From contig NZ_QCXX01000005.1 of assembly GCF_003071065.1 (NCBI RefSeq), positions 372,001 to 436,000 on the forward strand: DNA of 64,000 nucleotides, written 5' to 3'. Below the pieces are notes generated by a model. That model was given only the letters and a program-made list of their open reading frames with translations. It did not search any database and had not been told where the DNA came from. Origin of the DNA: Sphingobacterium athyrii (GTDB lineage Bacteria > Bacteroidota > Bacteroidia > Sphingobacteriales > Sphingobacteriaceae). How positions within the stretch are numbered: position 1 is the stretch's first letter; every line of letters starts with the position of its first letter. The position numbers and the translations under genes are program-made. Below are positions 1 to 9,610 of the stretch, one piece after another.

Positions 1-1538
1 TTGTCATCCCGAATGACACGTATGGTATATTTTCCCCCTGGAAATTGTTTATAAACTACTGAAGCATTATTGCTGTTGATTTTATCAACTCTATATATTT
101 TATCTTTTTTCTCGTTGATCAGTTCGACGAGGTAGGTTGTGTTGCTATCCAGATCGGTAAAATCAAATGTTAGATCCCCATAGTTTTCGCTATCGTCGTA
201 TGTCAGATCGAATTTTTTCTCTTTATTTTGCTCCCCGAAATATCCTGTTATGGCACCTTCGGTAAATTCTATTTGATATTTTTTATCCTTTTTCCAATTA
301 TAACGGATATGGTAAATATTGGAATCATTTGTATCCACTGCCAATTGATAATTTGTTCTTACAAGCGAGTCTTCTTTGAATTTTAGCTTTGCCTTATCTA
401 TATTTTTTATCGGTGTAAAGGCTGATACCTGAAGGTGATTGATTCTGTCCACTTTTCCATTATTTGGTGTAAATTGCGGATCAATGACCTGTTCAATTTT
501 TACGTTTCCCTTTCTGACGAGAATGGTATCCAAAGGTTTTTCATTTTCCGTTAGAACGAGTTTTAGAGAGTCTATTTTTAGGTTTGGCAGAAACAAGGTC
601 GCGGAATCAGAGCTCTTCGAGAACCGTACTATTTTATCCTTGTTGTTGACTTCATCATTCAGAATATTCAGTTTGGGTTTATCCACTCTTCTATTGAAAA
701 TGAGCAGTACACTACCATTTTTTTCAAACTTCTTTTCCTGGGTGCGGAATTTCTTTGGAATTGCTTTAAATATTTCGAGATTGATATTGCTAAGATCTTG
801 CTCCAATACGATGGAATCTTTTAGAAAACCTATTTCTTCATCAGGTGCATTATAGATTCGGTCATTGTTCTTTTCCTGGAGCGCATAGATACGATATGTC
901 CCTTCGCGGAGATTATTGAGTTTATAATTTCCGGCAGTATCCGTTGTTGTAAAAATATTTGCTTTCTTTTTTCCGAAAATTGAATCTTGACTGATGGGGA
1001 TTAGAAGGACTTTAACCTCTTTCAGGACTTCTTTGGTCATTGCACTCTTTACATTGCCCGATATACTGAGCGAGTCAATTTTATCACCCGTTGCAAATAC
1101 ATAAGCATAATTTACCAATGCATTTCCTGCATTATAATCTACCAATCCTTTACCAAAATAAATGCTATAGGTTGTATTTTTTTCCAGGGAATCAGGTAAG
1201 GTGATTTCCAGATTTTTTTTCTTGATTTTGAACTGGGGGGTACTTCCCATATCAGGTGTGACACTGAATTCCTTTTGCTGATTGGCCAACTTGACATACT
1301 CATCAAATGTGATGACTATTTTTTTCTCCGTAAAATTCTTCGAAAAGTTCGTAGGACTTTCCTGTAGAATTTTTGGTGGAATGGAATCTTTGGGCCCCCC
1401 TGTCGGCTGTTGTATACTCGCACATTGTATTGACAAGCCAATGAGCATTATAAACATGCTTAAAATAAGTAATCTCGTTTTTAAGCTACTTTTTAGCCTC
1501 TCTGAACTACTTTTATTATTTTTTAAGGAAGTTGTCAT
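1..1538 (-). CDS. Ig-like domain lipoprotein (partial, C-terminus cut by window)
   Basis: The minus frame is open from an ATG at 1538 down to the window edge, so the C-terminus is missing. The N-terminus is polar, followed by a hydrophobic stretch ending in LSIQC (Cys about residue 39), a lipobox. It continues CASIQQPTGGPKDSIPPKI, the hallmark start of Bacteroidota lipoproteins with an SbsA-type bacterial Ig-like domain. Later segments (for example TTTDTAGNYKLNNLREGTYRI) look like carboxypeptidase-regulatory or Cna-B type beta-sandwich repeats. It is probably an outer-membrane-anchored surface protein of unknown role. mnmG lies upstream on the same strand, 77 bp away. Confidence 0.8.
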   Translation of the reverse strand, partial: MTTSLKNNKSSSERLKSSLKTRLLILSMFIMLIGLSIQCASIQQPTGGPKDSIPPKILQESPTNFSKNFTEKKIVITFDEYVKLANQQKEFSVTPDMGSTPQFKIKKKNLEITLPDSLEKNTTYSIYFGKGLVDYNAGNALVNYAYVFATGDKIDSLSISGNVKSAMTKEVLKEVKVLLIPISQDSIFGKKKANIFTTTDTAGNYKLNNLREGTYRIYALQEKNNDRIYNAPDEEIGFLKDSIVLEQDLSNINLEIFKAIPKKFRTQEKKFEKNGSVLLIFNRRVDKPKLNILNDEVNNKDKIVRFSKSSDSATLFLPNLKIDSLKLVLTENEKPLDTILVRKGNVKIEQVIDPQFTPNNGKVDRINHLQVSAFTPIKNIDKAKLKFKEDSLVRTNYQLAVDTNDSNIYHIRYNWKKDKKYQIEFTEGAITGYFGEQNKEKKFDLTYDDSENYGDLTFDFTDLDSNTTYLVELINEKKDKIYRVDKINSNNASVVYKQFPGGKYTIRVIRDD

Positions 1539-1615
1539 AAAAAATAGAATCTTGTCTTAAATCGCTTATTTTAAGCTTGTTTATTTTTATTTATAATTAC
1601 CTGATAATCAATTAA

Positions 1616-3475
1616 TTAACTCATATGTACCATCAAAACGCTGATATCTGACGGTGATACGCCTGAAATTCGGGAAGCCTGCCCCAATGTTCTGGGTTTT
1701 ACTTTCGCTAATTTCTGCCTGGCTTCTATGGACAGTGAAGTTAACAAACTATAATCGAAATCAGGATTAATTTCTCTATCTTCCATCTTCTTCATGCGGT
1801 TGACGATCTCGATTTCCTTTTCGAAATAGCTTTCGTACTTGAGATTAATTTCAGCCTGCTCTATGGTTTCGTTGTCAAATTGAGAAACGTATTGAGCAAA
1901 GCCTTCGTCCCCTTTGACGATGTCCTGTATATTAACCTGCGGTCGGGCAAGTACGTTACTTAAACGAGTTTTTTGTGCAAGTGCACTTGAACCCACTTCG
2001 GCCATTACGGTATTCATCTTCTCGAGATCGGTTGAATTCTGCTTGAGATATTCAATGATGTTATTCGAATTTTCTATTTTAGCCTCTACCTTCTTTAGTC
2101 TTTCCTCACTCACCAATCCCAGTTTGTAAGCTAATGGTGTAAGGCGGATATCGGCATTATCCTGACGTAATAACAGCCGGTGTTCTGCTCTCGAAGTAAA
2201 CATACGGTAGGGTTCCTCGGTTCCTTTTGTGACAAGGTCATCTACTAGCACACCGATATAGGACTCGGATCTTTTTAGAATAAGTTCTTTATCGTCATTG
2301 ACACGTTGATGTGCATTTATACCAGCAAGGAAACCTTGTGCTGCTGCTTCTTCGTACCCTGTTGTTCCATTGATCTGTCCGGCGAAGAAAAGGTGTTTCA
2401 CCAATTGAGTTTCCAATGTTAGGTCAAGCTGCATCGGTGGAAAGTAATCGTATTCTATTGCATATCCAGGACGGTACATCTTGGCATTTTCAAAACCCGG
2501 AATGAGTTGAAGAGCTTTTAGCTGTACATCTTCTGGAAGCGAAGTCGAGAAACCATTTACATATATTTCCACGGTTTTGAATCCTTCCGGTTCCACAAAA
2601 ATCTGATGTCGCTCACGCTCCGCAAAGCGATTGATTTTATCTTCTATGGATGGACAATAGCGTGGTCCTAACCCTTTGATCCGTCCTGTAAACATGGGTG
2701 ATTTTTCAAAGCCGGTGCGGAGCATTTCATGTACCTTGTCGTTGGTATATGTAATCCAGCAACAGCGTTGTTCGGTGGGCATCTCTACATCTGTATAGGA
2801 GAAACGTCCCTTCTTTTCATCGCCCCATTGTTCTTCCATGAGCGCATAGTTGAGACTGCGACCATCAATTCTCGGTGGAGTACCGGTTTTCATTCTGCCC
2901 GATTCGAAGCCCAGTGAAACGAGCTGTTCGGTTAATCCTGTAGCAGCCTTCTCTCCTGTCCTACCGCCGCCAAATTTTTTATCACCGATGTGGATCACAC
3001 CGTTTAGGAATGTTCCATTTGTAAGGACAACAGCATCCGATTCAATTTCTATTCCCATGGAAGTGATTACGCCGCATGCTCTTCCGTTTTTAACGATGAC
3101 CTCTTTTACGGTGTCTTGCCACATATCGAGGTTAGGTAAAGATTCTAATTGTAATCTCCACTCTTCCGCAAATCGCATACGGTCATTTTGTGTACGTGGG
3201 CTCCACATTGCAGGACCTTTTGAAAGGTTAAGCATGCGGAATTGAATCGTTGATTTGTCTGCAATGATTCCGGTGTATCCACCCATTGCATCTATCTCTC
3301 TTACGATTTGTCCTTTGGCTACACCACCTATAGCTGGGTTGCAACTCATCTGAGCTATCACACCCATATTCATTGTAATAAGTAAAGTGGAAGAACCGAG
3401 ATTGGCTGCTGCTGCTGCTGCTTCACATCCGGCATGTCCGGCACCTACTACAATTACATTATATTTTTTAAACAT
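1616..3475 (-). CDS. mnmG: tRNA uridine-5-carboxymethylaminomethyl modification enzyme MnmG (GidA)
   Basis: MnmG is the FAD-dependent partner of MnmE. It installs the (carboxymethyl)aminomethyl group on wobble uridine 34 of several tRNAs, in the cytoplasm. The 619 residues match the usual length. The N-terminal dinucleotide fold VVGAGHAGCEAAAAAANLG (about residues 9-27) and the family motif CNPAIGGVAKG (about 45-55) are intact, and the C-terminal helical domain is present (SLSIEARQKLAKVKPRTLGQASRISG). The start at 3475 is directly ahead of the Rossmann strand. A TAAATTTG -7 box lies upstream at 3528-3521, and parS-like palindromes sit on both sides of it. The gene is far from mnmE in this window. 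Confidence 0.97.
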   Translation of the reverse strand: MFKKYNVIVVGAGHAGCEAAAAAANLGSSTLLITMNMGVIAQMSCNPAIGGVAKGQIVREIDAMGGYTGIIADKSTIQFRMLNLSKGPAMWSPRTQNDRMRFAEEWRLQLESLPNLDMWQDTVKEVIVKNGRACGVITSMGIEIESDAVVLTNGTFLNGVIHIGDKKFGGGRTGEKAATGLTEQLVSLGFESGRMKTGTPPRIDGRSLNYALMEEQWGDEKKGRFSYTDVEMPTEQRCCWITYTNDKVHEMLRTGFEKSPMFTGRIKGLGPRYCPSIEDKINRFAERERHQIFVEPEGFKTVEIYVNGFSTSLPEDVQLKALQLIPGFENAKMYRPGYAIEYDYFPPMQLDLTLETQLVKHLFFAGQINGTTGYEEAAAQGFLAGINAHQRVNDDKELILKRSESYIGVLVDDLVTKGTEEPYRMFTSRAEHRLLLRQDNADIRLTPLAYKLGLVSEERLKKVEAKIENSNNIIEYLKQNSTDLEKMNTVMAEVGSSALAQKTRLSNVLARPQVNIQDIVKGDEGFAQYVSQFDNETIEQAEINLKYESYFEKEIEIVNRMKKMEDREINPDFDYSLLTSLSIEARQKLAKVKPRTLGQASRISGVSPSDISVLMVHMS

Positions 3476-3486
3476 TTTTATATCCT

Positions 3487-3502
3487 TGTTCCACGTGAAA
3501 CG
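3487..3502. promoter_or_regulatory. parS-like site 1 (ParB/Spo0J binding)
   Basis: TGTTCCACGTGAAACG matches 15 of 16 bases of the Bacillus parS consensus TGTTCCACGTGAAACA. It lies in the 5' leader of mnmG. Confidence 0.75.
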
Positions 3503-3520
3503 TGGCTTTTTATTTGTCTA

Positions 3521-3528
3521 CAAATTTA
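3521..3528 (-). promoter_or_regulatory. mnmG promoter -7 box
   Basis: The minus strand reads TAAATTTG, a match to the Bacteroidota -7 consensus TAnnTTTG, 46 bp before the mnmG start codon. It lies between the two parS-like sites. Confidence 0.5.
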
Positions 3529-3540
3529 CTCTTTTCTTTA

Positions 3541-3556
3541 GGTTCCACGTGAAACC
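3541..3556. promoter_or_regulatory. parS-like site 2 (ParB/Spo0J binding)
   Basis: GGTTCCACGTGAAACC is a second copy with an intact GTTCCACGTGAAAC core, 54 bp from site 1 and in the same orientation. It lies upstream of the mnmG -7 box and 13 bp from the end of the ABC-F gene. Confidence 0.75.
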
Positions 3557-3568
3557 CAAGGAAAATTT

Positions 3569-5434
3569 TTACATAAAATCGGCAAGATATAACCAGCGCT
3601 CGGACTTTTGATCTATTTGTTCTTGCATCGTTTTTATCTCTTCTGCCAGTGTTGAAAGTTTGGTATGATCTGTCAGTTGGTTTAGTTCCTCAGTCTTGGC
3701 TTTCACCTGTAGTTCGAGGCTTTCTATTTCTGATTCGAGTTTATTGTATTCGAGTTGCTCCTTATAAGAAAGCTTTTTCTTTTCATCTTTTATCTGAGGT
3801 TTCGCTATTTCCTGGATATTCTTTTTTTGCTTTTCCTTTTCTAACTTTTGAAGCTCGTCTTGTTCTATTTTAAAGTCGGCATAGTTTCCATTATAGATAC
3901 GGATCTTGCCTGTCCCTTCAAATATGAAAAGTTGGTCAGTCAACTTATCCAATAGATACCTGTCGTGGGATACCAATATCAGTACGCCCCTGTAGTTGTC
4001 GAGAAACTCTTCAAGTACATTTAGGGTATCGATGTCCAAATCATTGGAAGGCTCATCCAGTATAAGAAAATTTGGATTCTTCATTAATACCCGCATCAGC
4101 TGGAGACGTTTTCGCTCCCCGCCGCTAAGTTTGTTGACAAAGCCAAACTGCTTCTCCGGAGGAAATAAAAAGTGCGTGAGTAATTGAGATGCCGTAATTA
4201 CTTCTCCGTTTGCCATCTCAATATAGTCCGCAATATTTTTTACAACATCAAGTACGCGGTCATTTTCGTTTACTTCGAGTCCTCCTTGTTTATAGTATCC
4301 ATATACGGTGGTCTCTCCTACTGCTATGGTTCCGGCATCTGGGGTTTCTTCTTTTGTGATAAGATTTAGAAAGGTCGATTTACCTGTTCCATTCTTTCCA
4401 GCCAGACCTATGCGGTCTCCTTTTTTGAAGGTGTAAGAAAAATCCGTAATGATTTCTTTTGGTCCATAATGTTTGGATACATGTTCCAGTTCAAGAATTT
4501 TAGATCCCTGTCTACTTACTTTTACACTAAGTTGAACGGAGTCGTTTCCCTTTATTGATTTTGACTTTTCCTCCAGATCGTAAAACGCTTCGATACGGGA
4601 TTTCGATTTGGTACCCCGAGCCTGAGGCTGGCGCCGCATCCATTCCAACTCTTTACGAAGTAGATTTCTGCTCTTTTCGACCATGACTGCATCTATCGTT
4701 TCACGATCCGACTTCTTCTCCAAAAAATAAGCATAGCTACCTTTATAAATATATAGATTGCCCCTGTCCAGCTCCCGGATTTCCGTACAGATATTATCGA
4801 GAAAATAGCGGTCGTGTGTGACCAAAAGTACCGTTTTATTTCCGGTGGTAAGCAGCTTCTCTAACCATTCAATGGTCTCTATATCCAGGTGGTTGGTTGG
4901 TTCATCGAGGATATATACGTCTGGTTCATCTATCAAAAGCTTGGCTAGTGCCAGCCTTTTGCGTTGGCCCCCGGAGAGACTTTTTATATCCTGTTGAAAG
5001 TCCATAATATTTAGGCGATTTAAAATCGTCTTGATATTATGCTCATATTCCCAGGCGTTCAGTGAGCTTATTTTTTCAGTAAGATCTTCTAATTTTTTCT
5101 GGTCGATATCACTGCTTTCGAGAAGTTCTTCATATTCCCTGATTAGACGCTGCTGATCGTTGTCCGCACTATATATAAAATCGTTGATTGATTTTAATCC
5201 TGTGAAATCAGGATCTTGTTCGAGAAAACCAATTTTTATACCTTTTTCCTTGACAACTTTTCCTGATGTTGGCAAGGTACGGTCTGCTAAAATAGAAAGC
5301 AATGTTGATTTGCCTGTACCATTTATTCCGACCAAAGCCACCCGCTCTCCTTTTTGGAGTCCGAAGTGTAAATCTCTAAAAAGCCACCTATCGTGGAAGG
5401 AATGGCTTACTTGTTCTGTAGCTAAAATACTCAC
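3569..5434 (-). CDS. uup: ABC-F family ATPase, Uup-like
   Basis: This is a soluble twin-ATPase ABC-F protein without membrane domains; the family acts on ribosomes or ribosome-associated processes. The first cassette has Walker A GINGTGKST, signature LSGGQRKRLALAKLL and Walker B ILDEPTNHLD. The second has GKNGTGKST, LSGGERKRLQLMRVL and ILDEPSNDLD. The linker between them is charged and Arg/Lys-rich. The C-terminus (about residues 540-621) is a predicted coiled coil ending in SERWLYLADFM, typical of the Uup subgroup, which also binds branched DNA. Length 621 aa is normal. The ATG at 5434 precedes the first beta strand. Uup versus another ABC-F class is inferred from the C-terminal coil. Confidence 0.88.
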   Translation of the reverse strand: MSILATEQVSHSFHDRWLFRDLHFGLQKGERVALVGINGTGKSTLLSILADRTLPTSGKVVKEKGIKIGFLEQDPDFTGLKSINDFIYSADNDQQRLIREYEELLESSDIDQKKLEDLTEKISSLNAWEYEHNIKTILNRLNIMDFQQDIKSLSGGQRKRLALAKLLIDEPDVYILDEPTNHLDIETIEWLEKLLTTGNKTVLLVTHDRYFLDNICTEIRELDRGNLYIYKGSYAYFLEKKSDRETIDAVMVEKSRNLLRKELEWMRRQPQARGTKSKSRIEAFYDLEEKSKSIKGNDSVQLSVKVSRQGSKILELEHVSKHYGPKEIITDFSYTFKKGDRIGLAGKNGTGKSTFLNLITKEETPDAGTIAVGETTVYGYYKQGGLEVNENDRVLDVVKNIADYIEMANGEVITASQLLTHFLFPPEKQFGFVNKLSGGERKRLQLMRVLMKNPNFLILDEPSNDLDIDTLNVLEEFLDNYRGVLILVSHDRYLLDKLTDQLFIFEGTGKIRIYNGNYADFKIEQDELQKLEKEKQKKNIQEIAKPQIKDEKKKLSYKEQLEYNKLESEIESLELQVKAKTEELNQLTDHTKLSTLAEEIKTMQEQIDQKSERWLYLADFM

Positions 5435-5793
5435 GTTATATCACCCAAAAATTAATTTTAGTCATTTTTAATACAATAAAATTTCCTTCAAGAGTCCATT
5501 ACCCTTGATGGTTTTTTAATGTTTTGAAAATCAAATAGTTATATATCTTTTTGATTTTCAATTATTTATATATTGAATCAATAATCTGTTTTGATTGCTG
5601 ACTAATTAAATCTGTTGGGTGGCTTTCTATACGATGTTAACCGCTGCATGACGGGTAAATTGCCTTCGCGCAGCATGGTCTCAGTAACAGTTGATTTAGA
5701 ATGCACGCAAAAATAAAGAAATAGTTTCTTATTCGATGCGAAAAAAGCTTCGTTGTGTGATAAATCGGCAATAATGATATTACCTTGATAAAT
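5435..5793. other. Intergenic stretch without recognised gene
   Basis: These 359 bp lie between the divergent side of the ABC-F gene and the 3' end of apaG. The stretch is AT-rich. I see no plausible ORF, tRNA or strong hairpin. Confidence 0.5.
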
Positions 5794-6180
5794 TTAATTC
5801 AATGCATAATCCGCAATCAGATTGAAGCGTGGTATTTCAACCTGAAAACTGCTATTATCCAAAGAACGGATCATGTTGTAATGACCTTCCATGAAACCAA
5901 ATTCACTGTTAAGATTACATCCCGAAGTATATTGATGTATCTGGCCCGGTTCGATGACAGGCTGCTCGCCTACAACACCTTCGCCCGATACTTCCCTATA
6001 GTCGCCTTTTGCATCAAAAATTTTCCAGTAACGACTTAGCAATTGTACCGTGTAATCACTCAGATTTTCTATGCTAATGTGATAAGCAAACATAAAATGT
6101 TCACGGTCGGGATTAGAATACTCCGATTGATAGATGGTTTCAACCGAGATTTTTACGCCTTCTGTAATTTGTGTGATCAT
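5794..6180 (-). CDS. apaG: Co2+/Mg2+ efflux protein ApaG
   Basis: At 128 aa this is a single ApaG/DUF525 domain, an Ig-like beta sandwich. Diagnostic parts are FAYHISIENLSDYTVQLLSRYW near residues 30-51, the GVVGEQPVIEPGQIHQYTSG segment and the FGFMEGHYNM motif near the C-terminus. ApaG proteins are linked genetically to Co2+ resistance and Mg2+ efflux, but the biochemical role is not settled. The gene stands alone, divergent from the methylase gene at 6329. Confidence 0.93.
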   Translation of the reverse strand: MITQITEGVKISVETIYQSEYSNPDREHFMFAYHISIENLSDYTVQLLSRYWKIFDAKGDYREVSGEGVVGEQPVIEPGQIHQYTSGCNLNSEFGFMEGHYNMIRSLDNSSFQVEIPRFNLIADYALN

Positions 6181-6317
6181 TTGGATGATGTTTATTGTTG
6201 CAACAAATACTTATGCTAAAATACTAATAATGAGTTTAAAATTTGCAAACTTAATCATTTTTAAAGGTTAAATTATGCTAAGTATAAAATTACTACAATC
6301 AAATGATCGTTAATTAG

Positions 6318-6325
6318 TAGGTTTG
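6318..6325 (+). promoter_or_regulatory. -7 box abutting the methylase start
   Basis: TAGGTTTG fits TAnnTTTG and ends only 3 bp before the ATG at 6329. If it is the real promoter, the transcript would be leaderless or start at an internal codon. Confidence 0.35.
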
Positions 6326-6328
6326 TAT

Positions 6329-7039
6329 ATGGCAAATGGTATATTATATTTAATTCCCGTTCCTCTGAGCGATGATGCTGCATTCCAGTCTTTTACTCCT
6401 TATTTGGTTGAAACAATCAATATATTGGACGAATATATTGTGGAAAATGAAAAGACTGCAAGAAAGTTTCTAAAGCTAGCAGGTTTAAAAATACCCCAAA
6501 GTGAATTGAAAATACGTGATTATGGGAAACATGCACGGGACAAAGGAAATATTAATGATTTTTTTGAGGGCTTGAAGCAAGGTAAAAATGTGGGCCTCAT
6601 GTCGGAGGCTGGCTGTCCGGGAGTAGCGGATCCGGGCGCTTCTGTTGTGGCCCGCGCGCATCAGCTCGGGATTAAAGTGGTGCCATTGGTTGGTCCCAGC
6701 TCCATCTTATTAGCACTTATGGCTTCAGGATTTAGTGGACAGAAGTTCGCTTTCCAAGGTTATTTGCCCATTGACAAAAACGAACGTACGAAGAAGATTA
6801 AAGATCTTGAGCTACAATCCATGCGTGAGAAGCAAACCCAGATTTTTATTGAAACACCTTTCCGTAACAATCACCTGCTGGAGGATCTTCTGAAAACCTG
6901 CAAACCGAATACTCAGCTCTGTGTAGCCTGCAATGTGACCTCAGCCGATGAATCTATACGGAGTCTGACCATTGCGGAATGGAAAAAACAAAAAGTGGAT
7001 TATCATAAAAAACCAACCATATTTTTATTGTATGTCTGA
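6329..7039 (+). CDS. RsmI-like SAM-dependent tetrapyrrole-methylase-fold methyltransferase
   Basis: 236 aa from the ATG at 6329; an upstream in-frame TTG is less likely. The protein has the tetrapyrrole (corrin/porphyrin) methylase fold of RsmI. It opens MANGILYLIPVPLSDD, then GLMSEAGCPGVADPGA (about residues 93-108) matches the SAM-binding loop of the family. PSSILLALMASGF and FQGYLPIDKNER follow. RsmI 2'-O-methylates C1402 of 16S rRNA. This shorter Bacteroidota paralogue lacks an obvious C-terminal extension, so the exact substrate is uncertain. Confidence 0.85.
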   Translation: MANGILYLIPVPLSDDAAFQSFTPYLVETINILDEYIVENEKTARKFLKLAGLKIPQSELKIRDYGKHARDKGNINDFFEGLKQGKNVGLMSEAGCPGVADPGASVVARAHQLGIKVVPLVGPSSILLALMASGFSGQKFAFQGYLPIDKNERTKKIKDLELQSMREKQTQIFIETPFRNNHLLEDLLKTCKPNTQLCVACNVTSADESIRSLTIAEWKKQKVDYHKKPTIFLLYV

Positions 7040-7256
7040 CTTTTTTTGTTGCGTTCTCCCCTACCCTGCTTGATCTGATAAGGCGATTTTTATATGAAAT
7101 AGGTATTTAAACAGTAATTAAGGGAGGTTTATTTAATAAGTGAGCACTCACGTTTACCTTTTTCGGTAACAAAACGGTAAATGCATGTTGGAACATAGCA
7201 AATTGTTGAGTAGATTTAGAAATAGTGATAAGATTATTTGATGTAAATATAATGCA

Positions 7257-8015
7257 ATGATATTTAGTAGATTAGGTTATTTTATATTGTTTTTTTCATT
7301 AGCTGTAGGCTTAAAATCTACTTATGCACAGCAAACTACTTATGTTATTGTGCATGGTGCCTGGGGCGGTGCCTGGCAATTTAAAAAGACAGCAAATGAA
7401 TTGGAGAAAGAAGGACATAAAATCTATCGCCCCACACTAACGGGCCTGGGAGAACGTTATCATTTAGCGGACACTTCTATTGGTTTACAGAACCACATCA
7501 ACGATGTTATCAATACGATATTATTTGAAGATCTTCGGGATATTGTATTGGTTGGACATAGCTATGGTGGAATGATAATAACCGGTGTAGCAGACAGTCT
7601 TCCGGATCGGATAAAAAAGTTGGTCTATTTAGATGCCATCCTTCCGGATGATCAGGAGTCCGTCCTGAGTTTGATGGTAAAGCCTGATGGGGACAATGGT
7701 CTTTTAAAACTTGAGAAGGACGGATTTATTATTCCATTTTGGGTAAAGGACGAAGGCAAGTTTCCGCGGGATGTCCCCCACCCTTTGAAAACGATGACTG
7801 ATAAAATCAGTTTAAGAAATCCGAAACGGGAGACAATTCCGGCAACTTACATCCTGACTTACGAAGATAATAAGGCAATGGACAAAGATGACTTTTATCC
7901 ATTTTATGCAAAAGCAAAGCAGCGTCATTTTAAAACCGTTGAATTGATCAGCGATCACAATCCGCAAATAAAAAAGCTGAAAGAATTAGTAGATTTGTTA
8001 TTACAGGAAAAATAA
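7257..8015 (+). CDS. Secreted alpha/beta hydrolase
   Basis: 252 aa with an N-terminal signal peptide (hydrophobic residues 8-20, cleavage probably after TYAQ). The core is a classic alpha/beta hydrolase: the oxyanion-hole loop VHGAWGGAW (about 33-41), the nucleophile elbow GHSYGG (Ser about 102), and a C-terminal His in SDHNPQ. The lid region is short. It resembles the small esterase/EstC and plant methylesterase-like group (HGAWxGAW, TLTGLGERYHL). It is probably a periplasmic esterase; the substrate cannot be told. Confidence 0.85.
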   Translation: MIFSRLGYFILFFSLAVGLKSTYAQQTTYVIVHGAWGGAWQFKKTANELEKEGHKIYRPTLTGLGERYHLADTSIGLQNHINDVINTILFEDLRDIVLVGHSYGGMIITGVADSLPDRIKKLVYLDAILPDDQESVLSLMVKPDGDNGLLKLEKDGFIIPFWVKDEGKFPRDVPHPLKTMTDKISLRNPKRETIPATYILTYEDNKAMDKDDFYPFYAKAKQRHFKTVELISDHNPQIKKLKELVDLLLQEK

Positions 8016-8034
8016 ATAAGAGTAAGATATTTCA

Positions 8035-8520
8035 ATGACGCAAGAAGAATTAGTAAAAGAATTAAGTAAACCCGAAGTACTGTATGCAGCCTTAGCCCTG
8101 GTCGTTATACGGATTATTATCTGGTTGTTATTTGCGAATACAATTCGCCGGACATTAAACTTGATAGCGGTGGAAAATAGATTGATGACACCCGGTCAGT
8201 CTTGGTTGGTCGCCATTCCATTGATCAATATTTACTGGAATTTTCAGGTTGCTTCCCGTCTGCGGGATTCGCTCATCAATGAGTTTTATGATCGCAAGAT
8301 TGCTGTTGAGGAGAATCCGACCTTTCGGAAAGGATCGTTATATGCATGGATCTATTTGGCTACAAATATTCCCCTGCCATTTTCTATTTCAGGTGTGCTG
8401 GTGATCATGCACTTTGTCACATTGGCTAACTATTGGTTTAATATCAATGCAAATCGTAGAATTTTGGAAGAACATGATAAATTTCGAGAAAAGGAGGTCA
8501 TTATAAACGATGAAAATTAA
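8035..8520 (+). CDS. Small membrane protein, unknown function
   Basis: 161 aa with three or four hydrophobic segments (about residues 16-33, 57-68, 105-118 and 120-134). It has a conserved-looking SWLVAIPLINIYWNFQVASRL segment that recalls DUF4328-type proteins. I do not recognise a catalytic motif. Its 3' end overlaps the Nif3-like gene by 11 bp, so the two are probably translationally coupled in one operon with the zinc-ribbon gene. Confidence 0.7.
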   Translation: MTQEELVKELSKPEVLYAALALVVIRIIIWLLFANTIRRTLNLIAVENRLMTPGQSWLVAIPLINIYWNFQVASRLRDSLINEFYDRKIAVEENPTFRKGSLYAWIYLATNIPLPFSISGVLVIMHFVTLANYWFNINANRRILEEHDKFREKEVIINDEN

Positions 8521-9610
8521 AGCAGTTATTCAATACCTGGAGCAGCTGGCTCCATTGGATTTGCAGGAATCTTACGATAATGCCGGACTTATTGTCGGCC
8601 ATGCAGATCAAGAGATTACCAAAGTGTTAATTTCGTTGGATTGTACGGAGGAAGTTGTACAGGAAGCGATCGAAAAAGGGTGCAACTTAATTATTTCGCA
8701 TCATCCCATTGTTTTCAAAGGATTAAAAAAGTTCAACGGAAAGAATTATGTTGAGCGTACTGTCATAAAAGCTATAGAAAACAAAATTGCCCTGTATGCA
8801 ATACATACCAATCTGGATAATGTTATTGGCGGAGTTAATTCAAAAATCGCGGATAAGCTGGGCTTAGTTAATCAGGCGATATTGGAATCAAAACCCAATG
8901 TACTGCGCAAGATGGTTGTATTTGTGCCAAGGAGCCATGTAGAAGAAGTCAGGACAGCCCTATTTGAAGCCGGAGCGGGCCAGATCGGTAAGCATTATGA
9001 CCAATGCAGTTTTAATACGGCCGGTTATGGAAGTTTCAGGCCGTTGGCCGGATCTGCACCTACGATCGGCGAAATTGGAACACAGGAACGTGTTGAAGAA
9101 ACGCGGATTGAAGTGATCTATACCCGTTCAATTGAAAGAAAACTTCTTTTGGCACTTTATGAGGCCCATCCCTATGAGGAGGTCGCTTATGATCTTTTTG
9201 ATTTGCAGAATACCGCGACAGCAATTGGAGCTGGAATGATCGGCAACTTAGCGGAGCCTATGGATGAACGGGAGTTTTTGGCTTATCTGAAAGAGAATCT
9301 CAAACTGAATGTTATTCGTCATACCGCGCTTTTAGGGAAAAAGGTTAGCAGGGTTGCTGTTTGCGGTGGTGCAGGTGGTTTCTTATTAGGGGCGGCAAAG
9401 CGCTCAGGAGCTGATTTTTTTGTTACGGCTGATTATAAATACCATGAATTTTTTGATGCGGAGGGTGAAATTGTCATTGCGGATACGGGACATTTTGAGA
9501 GCGAACAATTTACGCAAGAATTATTGTACGACATTATTACGAAAAAATTTCCTAACTTTGCAACCTTAACAACAGAAATAGATACAAATCCTATAAAATA
9601 CTACAGTTGA
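8510..9610 (+). CDS. Nif3-like dinuclear metal centre hexameric protein
   Basis: 366 aa, the longer YqfO-like form of the NIF3/GTP cyclohydrolase 1 type 2 family. The metal-binding first half includes ISHHPIVFKGLKKF (about residues 62-75) and YAIHTNLDNV. The second half holds the C-terminal part of the site (DTGHFESEQF, about 325-334). Between them is the inserted PII/CutA-like domain with YEAHPYEEVAYDL. The biochemical role is unclear; the family forms toroid hexamers. It overlaps its upstream neighbour by 11 bp and its downstream one by a single base (TGATG). Confidence 0.92.
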   Translation: MKIKAVIQYLEQLAPLDLQESYDNAGLIVGHADQEITKVLISLDCTEEVVQEAIEKGCNLIISHHPIVFKGLKKFNGKNYVERTVIKAIENKIALYAIHTNLDNVIGGVNSKIADKLGLVNQAILESKPNVLRKMVVFVPRSHVEEVRTALFEAGAGQIGKHYDQCSFNTAGYGSFRPLAGSAPTIGEIGTQERVEETRIEVIYTRSIERKLLLALYEAHPYEEVAYDLFDLQNTATAIGAGMIGNLAEPMDEREFLAYLKENLKLNVIRHTALLGKKVSRVAVCGGAGGFLLGAAKRSGADFFVTADYKYHEFFDAEGEIVIADTGHFESEQFTQELLYDIITKKFPNFATLTTEIDTNPIKYYS

